From the NCBI GenBank assembly GCA_009676745.1, contig CP046062.1:124001-188000 (forward strand): DNA of 64,000 nt, in the 5' to 3' direction. Source of the DNA: Leuconostoc mesenteroides subsp. mesenteroides (GTDB lineage Bacteria; Bacillota; Bacilli; Lactobacillales; Lactobacillaceae). A program made the position numbers and the translations under genes. The notes beneath the pieces were generated by a model. It was not told the DNA's origin, ran no database searches, and saw only the letters and a program-made list of their open reading frames with translations. Below, piece by piece: positions 8,372-17,604 of the stretch (position 1 is the stretch's first letter; every line of letters begins with the position of its first letter).

Positions 8372-9867
8372 GATTCAACCAACTCTTTAAACAACCCATA
8401 AACGAATTCTTCAGGCTTAAATTCACGCAAATCACTAGCTTTTTCACCAAAACCAATCCATTTAACTGGTAAGTGCATTTCATTACGAATAGCAAAAACA
8501 ATACCACCCTTAGCTGTACCATCCATTTTTGTTAACACAATACCACTGACATCGGATGAATTTTTGAACAACTTTGCCTGTTGTAATGCATTCTGACCAG
8601 TCGTTGCATCAAGAACTAACAAAACTTCGTGTGGTGCTTCAGGAATTTCACGCTGGATAATGCGTTTCATCTTTTCTAATTCTTGCATTAAATTAACATT
8701 GTTTTGCAATCGACCTGCCGTGTCGACAAATAAAACATCGTAATTTTCATCACGAGCCTTTTCAACTGCTGCAAAGACAACAGAGGCAGGATCCGCTTTT
8801 TCTTTACCAGCAACAACGGGTACATGTGCTCGTTCACCCCATTCTTGCAATTGCTTGGTAGCACCAGCACGAAATGTGTCCGCTGCTGCTAATAAAACAG
8901 ACTTGCCCGCTTTTTGATACTTACTTGCCAGTTTACCAATCGTTGTTGTTTTACCAACACCATTCACGCCTACAAACAGAATAACCGTTGTTTGTCCTTT
9001 GGGTGCAAAATTCATTGTGGCATCTTCATTTATACCGTCAGCTTCATACAAGTCAACCATTTTTTTGATGATGACATCACGAACGTCTTCCTTACGCTTT
9101 GCATTTTTTAACTTCACTTCTTCTCGAAGTTCGTCACTAATCTTTATAGCCATATCAAAGCCAACATCCGCACCTACTAAAGTTTCTTCCAAATCTTCGA
9201 AGAAATCTTCGTCTACCGAACGGAAATTAGCCAAAAATCGGTTAAATCGATCTGCAAATCCAGTACGTGATTTTTTCAAACCTGCATCATAAATTTGTTG
9301 CTCTGTTGTTTCTGTTTCTGTTTCTGTCTGTTTCTGTTTCTGTTCTGTTTCTGTTTCTGTTTCTGTTTCTGTTTCTGTTTCTGTTTCTGTTTCTGTTTCT
9401 GTTTCTGTTTCTGTTTCTGTTTCTGTTTCTGTTTCTGTTTCTGTTTCTGTTTCTGTTTCTGTTTCTGTTTCTGTTTCTGTTTCTGTTTCTGTTTCTGTTT
9501 CTGTTTCTGTTTCTGTTTCTGTTTCTGTTTCTGTTTCTGTTTCTGTTTCTGTTTCTGTTTCTGTTCTGTCTGTTCTGTTTCTGTCTGTTTCTGTTTCTGT
9601 TTCTGTTTCTGTTGATTGTAGGGTGCTGTTTTTTTGTTTGTCAAGCGCTTCTTGCCAAATTTTGGCTTCATCTTCGTTAACTAAACCAACTTGTTCCAGC
9701 ATCGGCTGTGTCATCGATGTCGTACTTTCAGATATCGCAGCACTTTGCTCAGTATCAGAATCATTACGATTCGATTCAGATTCACTCAAAATTTCAGTGG
9801 ATTCTGATGTAGCCTCCTGCTCAACCGTTTCATTTTTCTTTTTACGGAAAATATCAAATAATCCCAT
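8368..9867 (-). CDS. ftsY: Signal recognition particle receptor FtsY with a very long Thr-Glu repeat in its A domain
   Basis: SRP receptor GTPase at the membrane. N-terminus MGLFDIFRKKK is the usual amphipathic/basic start; an acidic A domain follows, then the NG GTPase from about residue 200 (P-loop GVNGVGKTTT near 300, DTFRAGA, DTAGRLQNN, TKMDGTAKGG). The A domain contains residues about 86-187 that are almost pure Thr-Glu alternation, encoded by the hexamer repeat at 9308-9612. Near both edges the alternation breaks into DRNRTDR and EQKQKQ, which is what the same repeat reads in the other frames: local 1- and 2-nt losses that sum to multiples of three, so the frame is restored. The GTPase part is intact. 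Acidic A domains are normal for FtsY; a simple-sequence tract of this purity is not. Confidence 0.96.
   Translation of the reverse strand: MGLFDIFRKKKNETVEQEATSESTEILSESESNRNDSDTEQSAAISESTTSMTQPMLEQVGLVNEDEAKIWQEALDKQKNSTLQSTETETETETDRNRTDRTETETETETETETETETETETETETETETETETETETETETETETETETETETETETETETETETETETETETEQKQKQTETETETTEQQIYDAGLKKSRTGFADRFNRFLANFRSVDEDFFEDLEETLVGADVGFDMAIKISDELREEVKLKNAKRKEDVRDVIIKKMVDLYEADGINEDATMNFAPKGQTTVILFVGVNGVGKTTTIGKLASKYQKAGKSVLLAAADTFRAGATKQLQEWGERAHVPVVAGKEKADPASVVFAAVEKARDENYDVLFVDTAGRLQNNVNLMQELEKMKRIIQREIPEAPHEVLLVLDATTGQNALQQAKLFKNSSDVSGIVLTKMDGTAKGGIVFAIRNEMHLPVKWIGFGEKASDLREFKPEEFVYGLFKELVES
9308..9612. repeat. Hexanucleotide microsatellite (TTTCTG)n inside ftsY
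   Basis: About 305 bp. An uninterrupted core of about 36-37 copies occupies 9344-9563; flanks contain copies shortened by 1 nt (around 9342, 9563, 9573) and by 2 nt (around 9328, 9568, 9583). In ftsY sense each copy encodes Thr-Glu. The 1-nt and 2-nt losses are paired on each side, leaving the downstream frame open. Confidence 0.97.
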
Positions 9868-9935
9868 TTATTTTCTCCTAATCCAAGTAATACACGCTTC
9901 TGAGCATTTAGCGGGTTCTTAAACAAATTATACAA

Positions 9936-12900
9936 TTATGAAACCGCTTCTTCCACCCGATCCAAGTCAACTGAAACCATTTTTGATACACCAGCCTCTT
10001 GCATTGTCACACCATACAACAAATTAGCATTCACCATCGTGCCTTTACGGTGTGTAATAACGATGAATTGTGTATCACCAGCAAAATCACGTAAATATCT
10101 AGCAAAGCGCGCCACGTTGGCTTCATCCAACGCAGCTTCGGCTTCATCAAGTACAACAAAAGGAACAGGACGAACGTGTAAAATAGCAAATAATAAGGTA
10201 ATCGCTGTCAAGGCTTTTTCGCCGCCAGACAATAGACTCATTTGCTGGAACTTTTTACCAGGGGGTTGCGCTGTTATATCAATGCCTGTTGTTAATAAAT
10301 GAGTTGGATCTGTTAAGCTAATTTCTGCACGACCACCACCAAACATTTTGGCATAAATATCTGAAAAATGTGCCGCAACCGCATCGAAAGTATTTTTAAA
10401 ACGAACCTGTACTTCCTTATCCATTTCATCGATTGTTTGTAGTAGTGTTTCTTTGGCTGAGTTTAAATCATCACGTTGCTTTGTCAAAAAATCGAATCGT
10501 GCTTTTACAGACGCATACTCTTCAATTGACCCAATATTAACATTGCCAATCTCATCTAAACTACGTTTGACCAACCGCAATTGTTCGGTAATATGTTGAA
10601 AATCCATGTCAGCAACTTCTTGGTACAAAGCTTCAACATCGCCGACATCGTACTGTGTCAGTAATTGTGCTTGCAGATTTTCGAGCTGCGTTTGCAAACG
10701 AGCCAAGTGTGCTGCAGACTGGCTTTGTGAGCCAATAAGTGTTCTCAAAGTCTCCTGTTGCCCTGCAAACTGCTCTTCTAAATCAGTGATGCTGTTCGTC
10801 AAAGTTACGATTTGTGTGTTAATCTTGTCATGCTTTTCTTGTGCAATGTCAAGTTGCTGCGATATATCATCAATTATGCTTTGATTAGCTACATTACCTT
10901 GTGCTATAACCAATTGTTGTTGCAGATTTTTTAAGTTTTTGGCTACAGTACTATGCTCTATTTGTACTTCATCACGTTGATTCTGTAACAAACTCAACTG
11001 ACTATTAATGCTGTCAAGCTGGGCGCCAACTGTTGCAAACTCAGTTTGTAAGGTGGCTTTTTCTTCATTTGTTGATTGTGATTTTATTGAAGCCGTATCT
11101 AGATCATGGGTCAATTTCGCAGCCAAACGCTCTTGGTCCAACTTTTGTTGTTCAATATTTTCGATTTTAGTACTAAACTCTGCTAAGCGATTTTTCAGCT
11201 CTAGCTGTTGTTCACTTACTTCTTTCAATTCATATTGAATCGCTTGCACGGATTTTTTTTGTCGCTTTATAGCGTCCTGGTGCCGTGATAAATCATAATC
11301 GATTTTTTTAGTATCATTTTGAGCCACCCGCAATGATTCTTGCGCCAAAAGTAAATTTTCTTGTAACTGTTCACCAGTTGAACGTTTCAACTGCAGTGTT
11401 TCTTCTAACGTTCTTGCTTGAATAGTTAGTTCATCGGCACGTTTACTTAATTCAGCGATATCTGATTGGCGACTCAATAAGGTTGCACTACGCTTTTGCG
11501 TTGCGCCACCCGTCATAGAACCACCAGCATTAACCACTTGGCCATCTAGACTTACCACGCGAAAACGAAAATGCCCACGTTTGGCGATTTCAGTTGCTTG
11601 ATCTAGATTTTCCGCCAAAACGGTTGTCCCTAATATGCTGGCTTTAATAGCAGACATTTCCTCAGGCATATCAATTAAATCTGCAGCAACCCCGATAAAG
11701 CCATTCATATGTTGTACTGCTTCTAAACCGCTTAAGTGACGTGATTTGATGGTGTCTAGTGGTAAAATTGTAACACGTCCCGCCCGTTTTTTTGTTAAAT
11801 AAGAAATAACCTGCTTTGCCGTTGATGTGTTATCTACTACAACTTGTTGTAATACACCGCCCAATACGGTTTCAATTGCCAGAGCATAACGACTGGGAAC
11901 AGTCATCAATTCAGCAATGACCCCCTTAATACCAGTGAATTTTTCTAAAGTTTGTGGTTTCATAAGCGCGCGAACGCCTTGATAAAAACCAGCATACTCA
12001 TCTAATGAATTGAGTGCATCACGATGGCTACGAACCTTGTTCAATTCATCTAACACTTGGTACCAATTTTGTTCTGTTGCCTTATATATTTTTGTTGCAT
12101 CCTCAATGTCTTGCTTTAAATCTGCTACCTTTTTTTCAAGTTCTGCCATATTCAAATGATCATTATTCGGTACCTTTTTGTTAAACGTTATCTGACTAGC
12201 TGTTAACTCTTTATTTTCATTATCAAGACGTGCTAGCAATACTTTTTGGCGGCTGGTTAGTTGCTGTAACAATTTTTCATCATTTTTTTGCGTATTATGC
12301 AGCGTGGCTATATCCTGCATGGTTTGAATATATTGATGTCGATTCGCTTCAATTTGACTATGTATTTTACGTTGTAACTCAACTTGTACACTTGTATCAA
12401 ATTGTCCCAGCCTAATTTTTAATTGCTCGTATTTTTTGTGCAAGGCATCTTTTTGGTTCTCTACTTGTTTAATTTGTTCATCTAACTTTCGAACACGGAT
12501 TTGTAAATCATAGGCTTGTTTTTCAGCACCTTCAACATCTCTATTCAGTGTTGAAATCTGCTGTGTTCCTAGATTTTTAGCCCCAATCAAACGCTCACGT
12601 TCTTGAGTACAATCTAAAATTTTAGCCTGTAAGCTATCTCGTGACAATTGTGCATTAACACGTTCTTGACGTTTATCTAATAATTTTTTATTGACAATAT
12701 CTAACGCTAACTTTGTCTGGTTAACACTTTTATCATAGGTTTCTACTTGTTTAGTTGTTGATGATATCTGACCATTGAAATCATGAATTGACCAGGCTAA
12801 TCTTGCTTTGTCCAACGTATCAAAACGTTCTTTTTGCGCTAAATAATCTGTTGCTTCTGCAGCCTGTTCAGCTAATGGGTTAATTCGACTTTCAATCTCA

Positions 12901-13487
12901 TGAATAATATCCGCCACGCGTGACAAATTATCGCTTGTCTGGGTTAATTCTTTTTGCGCTTTTTCTTTATTTTGCTTGTATTTATACACGCCAGCAACTT
13001 CTTCAATGATACCGCGTCGATCTTCGGGTTTTGCATTGAAAATACTTTCAACTCGTCCCTGGGATATTATTGAAAAACTTTCACGTCCTAAACCAGTATC
13101 CATAAACAATTCATGAATATCTCTCAATCGGCTCTCAACACCGTTAATTAAGTAGGAACTTTCACCTGATCGATATAACTTTCGCGTAATTCGAATTTCG
13201 TTAAAGTCAGATTGTACATAATGATCGCTGTTATCAAAAGTAATTGACACTTCGGCACGATTCAATGAACCACGTTTATCCGTACCACCAAAAATAACGT
13301 CGGACATTTTTGTCCCACGCAAATCTTTGGCAGATTGTTCACCCATCACCCATTGAATCGCTTCAATGATGTTTGATTTTCCTGAACCGTTAGGTCCAAT
13401 AATGCCAGTCATCCCTGGCATTAGTTCAATCATTGTCTTATCAGCAAATGATTTAAATCCGCTAATTTCAAGTGATTTTAATTTCAT
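9936..13487 (-). CDS. smc: Chromosome partition protein SMC
   Basis: ATPase of the SMC-ScpAB condensin. 1183 aa, normal for the family. N-terminal head with Walker A GPNGSGKSN at 31-39; long coiled coils about 170-500 and 670-1010; hinge about 510-640 (glycine-rich GFIGVAADL, VVNAGGSMTGG); C-terminal head with signature LSGGEKALTAITLLFA and Walker B VPFVVLDEAEAALDE. Its ATG overlaps the rnc stop by 4 nt, and ftsY follows 68 nt downstream. Certain. Confidence 0.98.
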   Translation of the reverse strand: MKLKSLEISGFKSFADKTMIELMPGMTGIIGPNGSGKSNIIEAIQWVMGEQSAKDLRGTKMSDVIFGGTDKRGSLNRAEVSITFDNSDHYVQSDFNEIRITRKLYRSGESSYLINGVESRLRDIHELFMDTGLGRESFSIISQGRVESIFNAKPEDRRGIIEEVAGVYKYKQNKEKAQKELTQTSDNLSRVADIIHEIESRINPLAEQAAEATDYLAQKERFDTLDKARLAWSIHDFNGQISSTTKQVETYDKSVNQTKLALDIVNKKLLDKRQERVNAQLSRDSLQAKILDCTQERERLIGAKNLGTQQISTLNRDVEGAEKQAYDLQIRVRKLDEQIKQVENQKDALHKKYEQLKIRLGQFDTSVQVELQRKIHSQIEANRHQYIQTMQDIATLHNTQKNDEKLLQQLTSRQKVLLARLDNENKELTASQITFNKKVPNNDHLNMAELEKKVADLKQDIEDATKIYKATEQNWYQVLDELNKVRSHRDALNSLDEYAGFYQGVRALMKPQTLEKFTGIKGVIAELMTVPSRYALAIETVLGGVLQQVVVDNTSTAKQVISYLTKKRAGRVTILPLDTIKSRHLSGLEAVQHMNGFIGVAADLIDMPEEMSAIKASILGTTVLAENLDQATEIAKRGHFRFRVVSLDGQVVNAGGSMTGGATQKRSATLLSRQSDIAELSKRADELTIQARTLEETLQLKRSTGEQLQENLLLAQESLRVAQNDTKKIDYDLSRHQDAIKRQKKSVQAIQYELKEVSEQQLELKNRLAEFSTKIENIEQQKLDQERLAAKLTHDLDTASIKSQSTNEEKATLQTEFATVGAQLDSINSQLSLLQNQRDEVQIEHSTVAKNLKNLQQQLVIAQGNVANQSIIDDISQQLDIAQEKHDKINTQIVTLTNSITDLEEQFAGQQETLRTLIGSQSQSAAHLARLQTQLENLQAQLLTQYDVGDVEALYQEVADMDFQHITEQLRLVKRSLDEIGNVNIGSIEEYASVKARFDFLTKQRDDLNSAKETLLQTIDEMDKEVQVRFKNTFDAVAAHFSDIYAKMFGGGRAEISLTDPTHLLTTGIDITAQPPGKKFQQMSLLSGGEKALTAITLLFAILHVRPVPFVVLDEAEAALDEANVARFARYLRDFAGDTQFIVITHRKGTMVNANLLYGVTMQEAGVSKMVSVDLDRVEEAVS

Positions 13488-14194
13488 AAGTTGACATTAT
13501 CTTCCAGTATTTTTAGTGCTGCTCTGGCAGCTGCCTTTTCAGCATCTTTGATGGATTTACCAGTACCACGTGCTAATTCTTTATCATTGGCGGAAACACT
13601 CGCTTCAAATAACTGGGTATTATCTGATAATTGTTCCTCTTTTTCAGTCTGATAATTGATGTCCACAGACCCTTTGGTTTGTAATCGCTCTTGTAATCGG
13701 CTTTTGAAATCAATAAAACGATCAAAAAAGTCTGTATCAATTGCTGCAAATAATGTTTGATTCAAGAATTGTTTAACAGCATCTGCTCCCTGATCTAGAT
13801 ACAGTGCACCAATAAAGGCTTCCCAAATATCTTCAAGTAATGAGTCGCGATCTCGTGCCCCACTCATCTCTTCACCTTTTCCTAAACGAATCCCTTCGTT
13901 TAAATGAACCATTCGTGAGAAATGTGCAAATGACCTCGTTTGAACCATTGCAATACGCATTTCTGTCAATTGACCTTCGTGCCAATCAGGGTAACGCTTA
14001 AATAAATACTCAGCCACAATCATTTGCATGACAGAGTCACCTAGAAACTCCAATCGCTGATAGTCGCGACCTTTTTCGTCCGGATGTTCATTCAAATAGT
14101 TACGTTGTGTTAAAGCTTCTGTTAATAGTCTCTCGTCATTAAATGAGATATTAAATTTTTTTAAAATGTATGATTTAAAACTGTCTTGTGACAC
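13484..14194 (-). CDS. rnc: Ribonuclease III
   Basis: Double-strand-specific endoribonuclease that processes rRNA precursors and structured mRNAs. Catalytic domain with RLEFLGDSVM (E49, D53) and LLEDIWEAFIGALYLD (D122, E125); C-terminal double-stranded-RNA-binding domain about 160-232 ending in KDAEKAAARAALKIL. Length 236. First gene of the rnc-smc-ftsY-ylxM-ffh cluster; a TATAAT lies just upstream in the shadow of the glmM terminator, so a promoter here is possible. Confidence 0.97.
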   Translation of the reverse strand: MSQDSFKSYILKKFNISFNDERLLTEALTQRNYLNEHPDEKGRDYQRLEFLGDSVMQMIVAEYLFKRYPDWHEGQLTEMRIAMVQTRSFAHFSRMVHLNEGIRLGKGEEMSGARDRDSLLEDIWEAFIGALYLDQGADAVKQFLNQTLFAAIDTDFFDRFIDFKSRLQERLQTKGSVDINYQTEKEEQLSDNTQLFEASVSANDKELARGTGKSIKDAEKAAARAALKILEDNVNL

Positions 14195-14240
14195 GTTATT
14201 TTCCTTTTAAAGCGTAATCTATTATCTATTATATCAAAAA

Positions 14241-14273
14241 AGTGGCCATACTTTTCGAAAAGTTATAGCCACT
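14241..14273 (-). terminator. Intrinsic terminator after glmM
   Basis: On the minus strand AGTGGCTATAACTTTT pairs with AAAAGTATGGCCACT (one or two mismatches) followed by T6. It ends the murB-glmM operon and separates it from rnc. Confidence 0.85.
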
Positions 14274-14305
14274 CGATTGAAAGATTACAGTAGTAATCGT
14301 ATACT

Positions 14306-15673
14306 TTATAGTTCAGATTTTTCACGAACAACATTTGCGATAGATTCAGTATATTTTTCCACTAATTCTTGTGTTGGTGCCTCCACCATGACGCGTAGTA
14401 GAGGCTCCGTTCCTGAAGGGCGAACCAAAACTCGACCATCCCCTGCCATCTGTGCTTCAACTTCCGCAATTTTAGCAATAACATCAGGATCATGCTGAAT
14501 TTCTTCTTTGTCGGCGACAGTTATATTCACTAATTTTTGTGGATAAATATGAACAGGATCCGCAAGTTCAGATAATGTCTTTCCCGTCTCTTTCATTACA
14601 TACAACAATTGTAGAGCAGTCAATAAGCCATCTCCAGTTGTTGCCCAATCACGAAAAATAATGTGACCAGACTGTTCGCCACCAAGATTATGGTCCGATT
14701 TAATCATTTCTTCCATAACATAGCGGTCACCGACTGCCGTTTTGATACTAGTCATATCATTGTCTGCCAGTGCTTTATAGAAACCGATATTACTCATTAC
14801 GGTTGAGACAACTGCATGATGTTTTAATCGTCCTTGTTCATTTAAGAATTTTCCAGTGATAAACATGATTTTATCACCATCAACCGTCTCACCATTTTCA
14901 TCAATGGCAATCAATCGATCTCCATCACCATCAAATGCTAGACCCGCTTGCACATCATTTTCTTTTACCAGTTCAGCAAGCGCCGCCGGGTGAGTAGATC
15001 CAACACCATCATTAATATTTAGCCCATTGGGTTCTGTTCCTAATGTTACGAAATCTGTTCCCAAATCCGCAAACAATCGTGCTAATAAACCGCTGGTAGC
15101 GCCATTAGCACCATCAAGAGCAATTCGCATACCATTAAGGTCTGTTGGAATTGTTTTTTGCAGAAATTCTAGGTATTTTTGAACACCTTCCGGATAATTA
15201 TTGACGACACCTAATCCATCAGCACTGGGGCGAGGTAGTGTATCTTCTGACTCATCTAATAACTGTTCAATTTCATATTCTAATTGGTCAGATAATTTGA
15301 AACCATCATTTCCAAAGAATTTTATGCCATTGTCAGCCGCTGGATTATGTGAAGCTGTAATCTGCACCCCAGCATCTGCCTCTAGATTTTGAACCAGAAA
15401 AGCTACAGCTGGTGTAGTAATAACACCTAACCTTAGCACATCAATACCAACTGATAAAAATCCTGCAATAATGGCTTGTTGTAACATTTCGCCCGAAATT
15501 CGTGTATCACGACCCACAATAACAACTGGTTTCTTGTTCTCATCGTTGGCATGCTTAGTCAATATTGCACCACCTGTGCGGCCAAGACGAAAAGCAAGCT
15601 CAGGTGTAAGTGTTTTATTTGCAACACCTCGTACACCATCGGTTCCGAAATATTTAAGATTAAATTCTGACAT
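14306..15673 (-). CDS. glmM: Phosphoglucosamine mutase
   Basis: Interconverts glucosamine-6-phosphate and glucosamine-1-phosphate on the way to UDP-GlcNAc. Active phosphoserine loop [11 protein letters not shown], metal loop [11 protein letters not shown], and C-terminal phosphate-binding [15 protein letters not shown] are all present; 455 aa is typical. Immediately follows cdaR (3-nt gap). The cdaA-cdaR-glmM trio is conserved in Bacillota, where GlmM can bind and restrain the cyclase CdaA, joining cell-wall supply to c-di-AMP level. Confidence 0.98.
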   Translation of the reverse strand: MSEFNLKYFGTDGVRGVANKTLTPELAFRLGRTGGAILTKHANDENKKPVVIVGRDTRISGEMLQQAIIAGFLSVGIDVLRLGVITTPAVAFLVQNLEADAGVQITASHNPAADNGIKFFGNDGFKLSDQLEYEIEQLLDESEDTLPRPSADGLGVVNNYPEGVQKYLEFLQKTIPTDLNGMRIALDGANGATSGLLARLFADLGTDFVTLGTEPNGLNINDGVGSTHPAALAELVKENDVQAGLAFDGDGDRLIAIDENGETVDGDKIMFITGKFLNEQGRLKHHAVVSTVMSNIGFYKALADNDMTSIKTAVGDRYVMEEMIKSDHNLGGEQSGHIIFRDWATTGDGLLTALQLLYVMKETGKTLSELADPVHIYPQKLVNITVADKEEIQHDPDVIAKIAEVEAQMAGDGRVLVRPSGTEPLLRVMVEAPTQELVEKYTESIANVVREKSEL

Positions 15674-15676
15674 ATT

Positions 15677-16780
15677 TTACTGTCCTTTAGTTTCTGATGT
15701 TGTGTTTGCACTACTTTGAGTACTACTACTTGTACTGCTTGTTGATTCAGCGGATGATGAAGATGATGAAATAGAGCTACTACTACTGCTATTGCTCTCT
15801 GTTGAACTGCTACTCGTTGAGCTAGTGTTTGACGGTGTAATAGTTACTTTTACTTTTGAAACATTATATTCAACAATGCCTGTTTGTGTAGGAATTTCTA
15901 GAGTACGCGTTGTTTTACTGCTAATATCACCAACATCCACTGGTATGCTAATAGTGTCCACCGATTTAAGTATATCAGAAGAACCATATGCCGTCACCGT
16001 TTTTGGATCAAATGTAACCGTATAGTCATTACTGTCACCATTGTTTATTGTTGCACTTAAATTCATTTTTTTATTGTCTTCAGGTTCAATATCTAACCTG
16101 ACATTTGCAGTTGGATCACTGATATTAACCTCAACTGCATTACCATCTTTATCCCGGGCAACAAGTTTAACGGATTGAGAGAGAGACTCTTTAACACCAC
16201 TATCAAGTGACACTTCGGCGTCTACGTAACTCACAGCTTCAACATTATCGGTAGGTCCTGATATCGTGACATTTTTTGGGTTGGACGTTGTTGCTCCTAC
16301 TATGTATCCAGTCGCAATCTTACTTTTATCGAAACTAACCTGTACTGGCAATTTTGTTGCTTTCTTTTGAGAAATTGTCACTGTGACAGTTTGTGGCGTC
16401 ACAGTAGACGTTAAGGAAGAGTTAACGCCTCGTAAAGCTACCTTAACATTATGTTTGCCGACACCTAAGCTACGTAAATCCACGCTAGCTTGTATGTCAT
16501 TATGACTCTGTGCAGCAGTCACCAATGGTCCAGAACCTTCAATACCAACTTTAACTGTTGACGGTGCACCGATAACAACATATTTATCTGAATCAACTTG
16601 TAAATTTAAAGGTACTTTTAAAGTAGCCCTTTTTTCTGGAATCAACGTTGAAAAATTTGTTGACCCACCACTGTTAGTAGCAGTACCTTGTTTCGTACTG
16701 GAAACATAAGCAGCAAGTAAAATAGCAATAACTAAGGAAATGACCAAATTAACGATTTTAGACTGTCCTATTTTTTTCAT
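15677..16780 (-). CDS. cdaR: CdaA regulatory protein CdaR (YbbR-domain protein)
   Basis: Membrane-anchored extracytoplasmic regulator of the diadenylate cyclase. One N-terminal membrane segment (NLVISLVIAILLAAYVSS) followed by about three YbbR-type beta repeats and a Ser/Thr-rich low-complexity tail of about 50 residues (SSTSSSSTESNSSSSSS and similar). I start it at ATG 16780, which overlaps the cdaA stop as ATGA and has GGAGG 8 nt upstream; a frame extension of 10 codons upstream lacks a ribosome site. The serine-rich tail is longer than I would expect and may be a disordered wall-spanning region. Confidence 0.9.
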   Translation of the reverse strand: MKKIGQSKIVNLVISLVIAILLAAYVSSTKQGTATNSGGSTNFSTLIPEKRATLKVPLNLQVDSDKYVVIGAPSTVKVGIEGSGPLVTAAQSHNDIQASVDLRSLGVGKHNVKVALRGVNSSLTSTVTPQTVTVTISQKKATKLPVQVSFDKSKIATGYIVGATTSNPKNVTISGPTDNVEAVSYVDAEVSLDSGVKESLSQSVKLVARDKDGNAVEVNISDPTANVRLDIEPEDNKKMNLSATINNGDSNDYTVTFDPKTVTAYGSSDILKSVDTISIPVDVGDISSKTTRTLEIPTQTGIVEYNVSKVKVTITPSNTSSTSSSSTESNSSSSSSISSSSSSAESTSSTSSSTQSSANTTSETKGQ

Positions 16781-17598
16781 TTTGAACGTCCTCCAATTTT
16801 TTGCCACCAATGCTTGTCATTTTCTTCAGCAATTTGCACCAAAAACTGATGTTCAAAAAAGTTCATATAAGACTCTTGGTCCATATTTCGAAGTAAATCT
16901 CCACCTTGAGTAATCGAAATTTCACCTGTCTCTTCAGAAACAACCACTGTAATTGCATCACTCGCTTCACTAATACCAACAGCAGCACGATGCCGTGTGC
17001 CCAACTCTTTGGGTATTCGCGTACTTTCTGATAATGGTAGGTATGCTGCAGCAACGGCAATACGGTCATCATCAATAATCACGGCACCATCATGTAAAGG
17101 TGTATTAGGAATAAACGTATTGATTAATAATTGGCCGGTAATGTAAGCGTCTAACTTGATACCAGTTTTGATATACTCATCTAAACTACCATCACGCTTT
17201 ATCGTAATTAACGCACCTATTCGGCGTTTAGACATGTACTGCAAAGCATCATCTAGACTTTTAATTAGTTGATGTTCTTTAGAATTATCCACACGAGCAC
17301 GGCGAATAACCAAACGTCGTCCCAAGCTTTCCAATCCCCGTCGGATTTCTTGTTGGAAAATAACGACCACTGCTATCGGAGCCCATGTAATGATTTGATC
17401 CATAATCCACGATAAGGTTATTAAACCAAGATACCAGCTTACCACCTTAACCAAAATAACGAAGCCTACGCCAAATAAGATCTGGAAAGCGCGGGTGCCC
17501 TCAACAAATTGAATGAGCTTATACAAAATAAACCATATGATAGCGATGTCAATGACATGCATTAGGTTATTAAATGTAAAATATAATAGAATATTCAT
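16777..17598 (-). CDS. cdaA: Diadenylate cyclase CdaA
   Basis: Makes cyclic di-AMP from two ATP at the membrane. Three N-terminal membrane helices within residues about 10-80, then a DAC domain with the catalytic motifs DGA (170-172) and RHR (202-204). 273 aa is typical. Overlaps cdaR by 4 nt and begins 6 nt after a CPA1 cation/proton antiporter gene. c-di-AMP controls potassium and osmolyte transport in Bacillota, so co-transcription with an antiporter and two cell-wall genes is functionally sensible. Confidence 0.97.
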   Translation of the reverse strand: MNILLYFTFNNLMHVIDIAIIWFILYKLIQFVEGTRAFQILFGVGFVILVKVVSWYLGLITLSWIMDQIITWAPIAVVVIFQQEIRRGLESLGRRLVIRRARVDNSKEHQLIKSLDDALQYMSKRRIGALITIKRDGSLDEYIKTGIKLDAYITGQLLINTFIPNTPLHDGAVIIDDDRIAVAAAYLPLSESTRIPKELGTRHRAAVGISEASDAITVVVSEETGEISITQGGDLLRNMDQESYMNFFEHQFLVQIAEENDKHWWQKIGGRSK

Positions 17599-17604
17599 AT
17601 TTAG

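Noticed and set aside
9267..9680. Open frames of pure Leu-Phe, Cys-Phe and Gln-Lys on both strands
   Set aside because: By-products of the hexamer tract inside ftsY, which has all expected FtsY motifs on either side.
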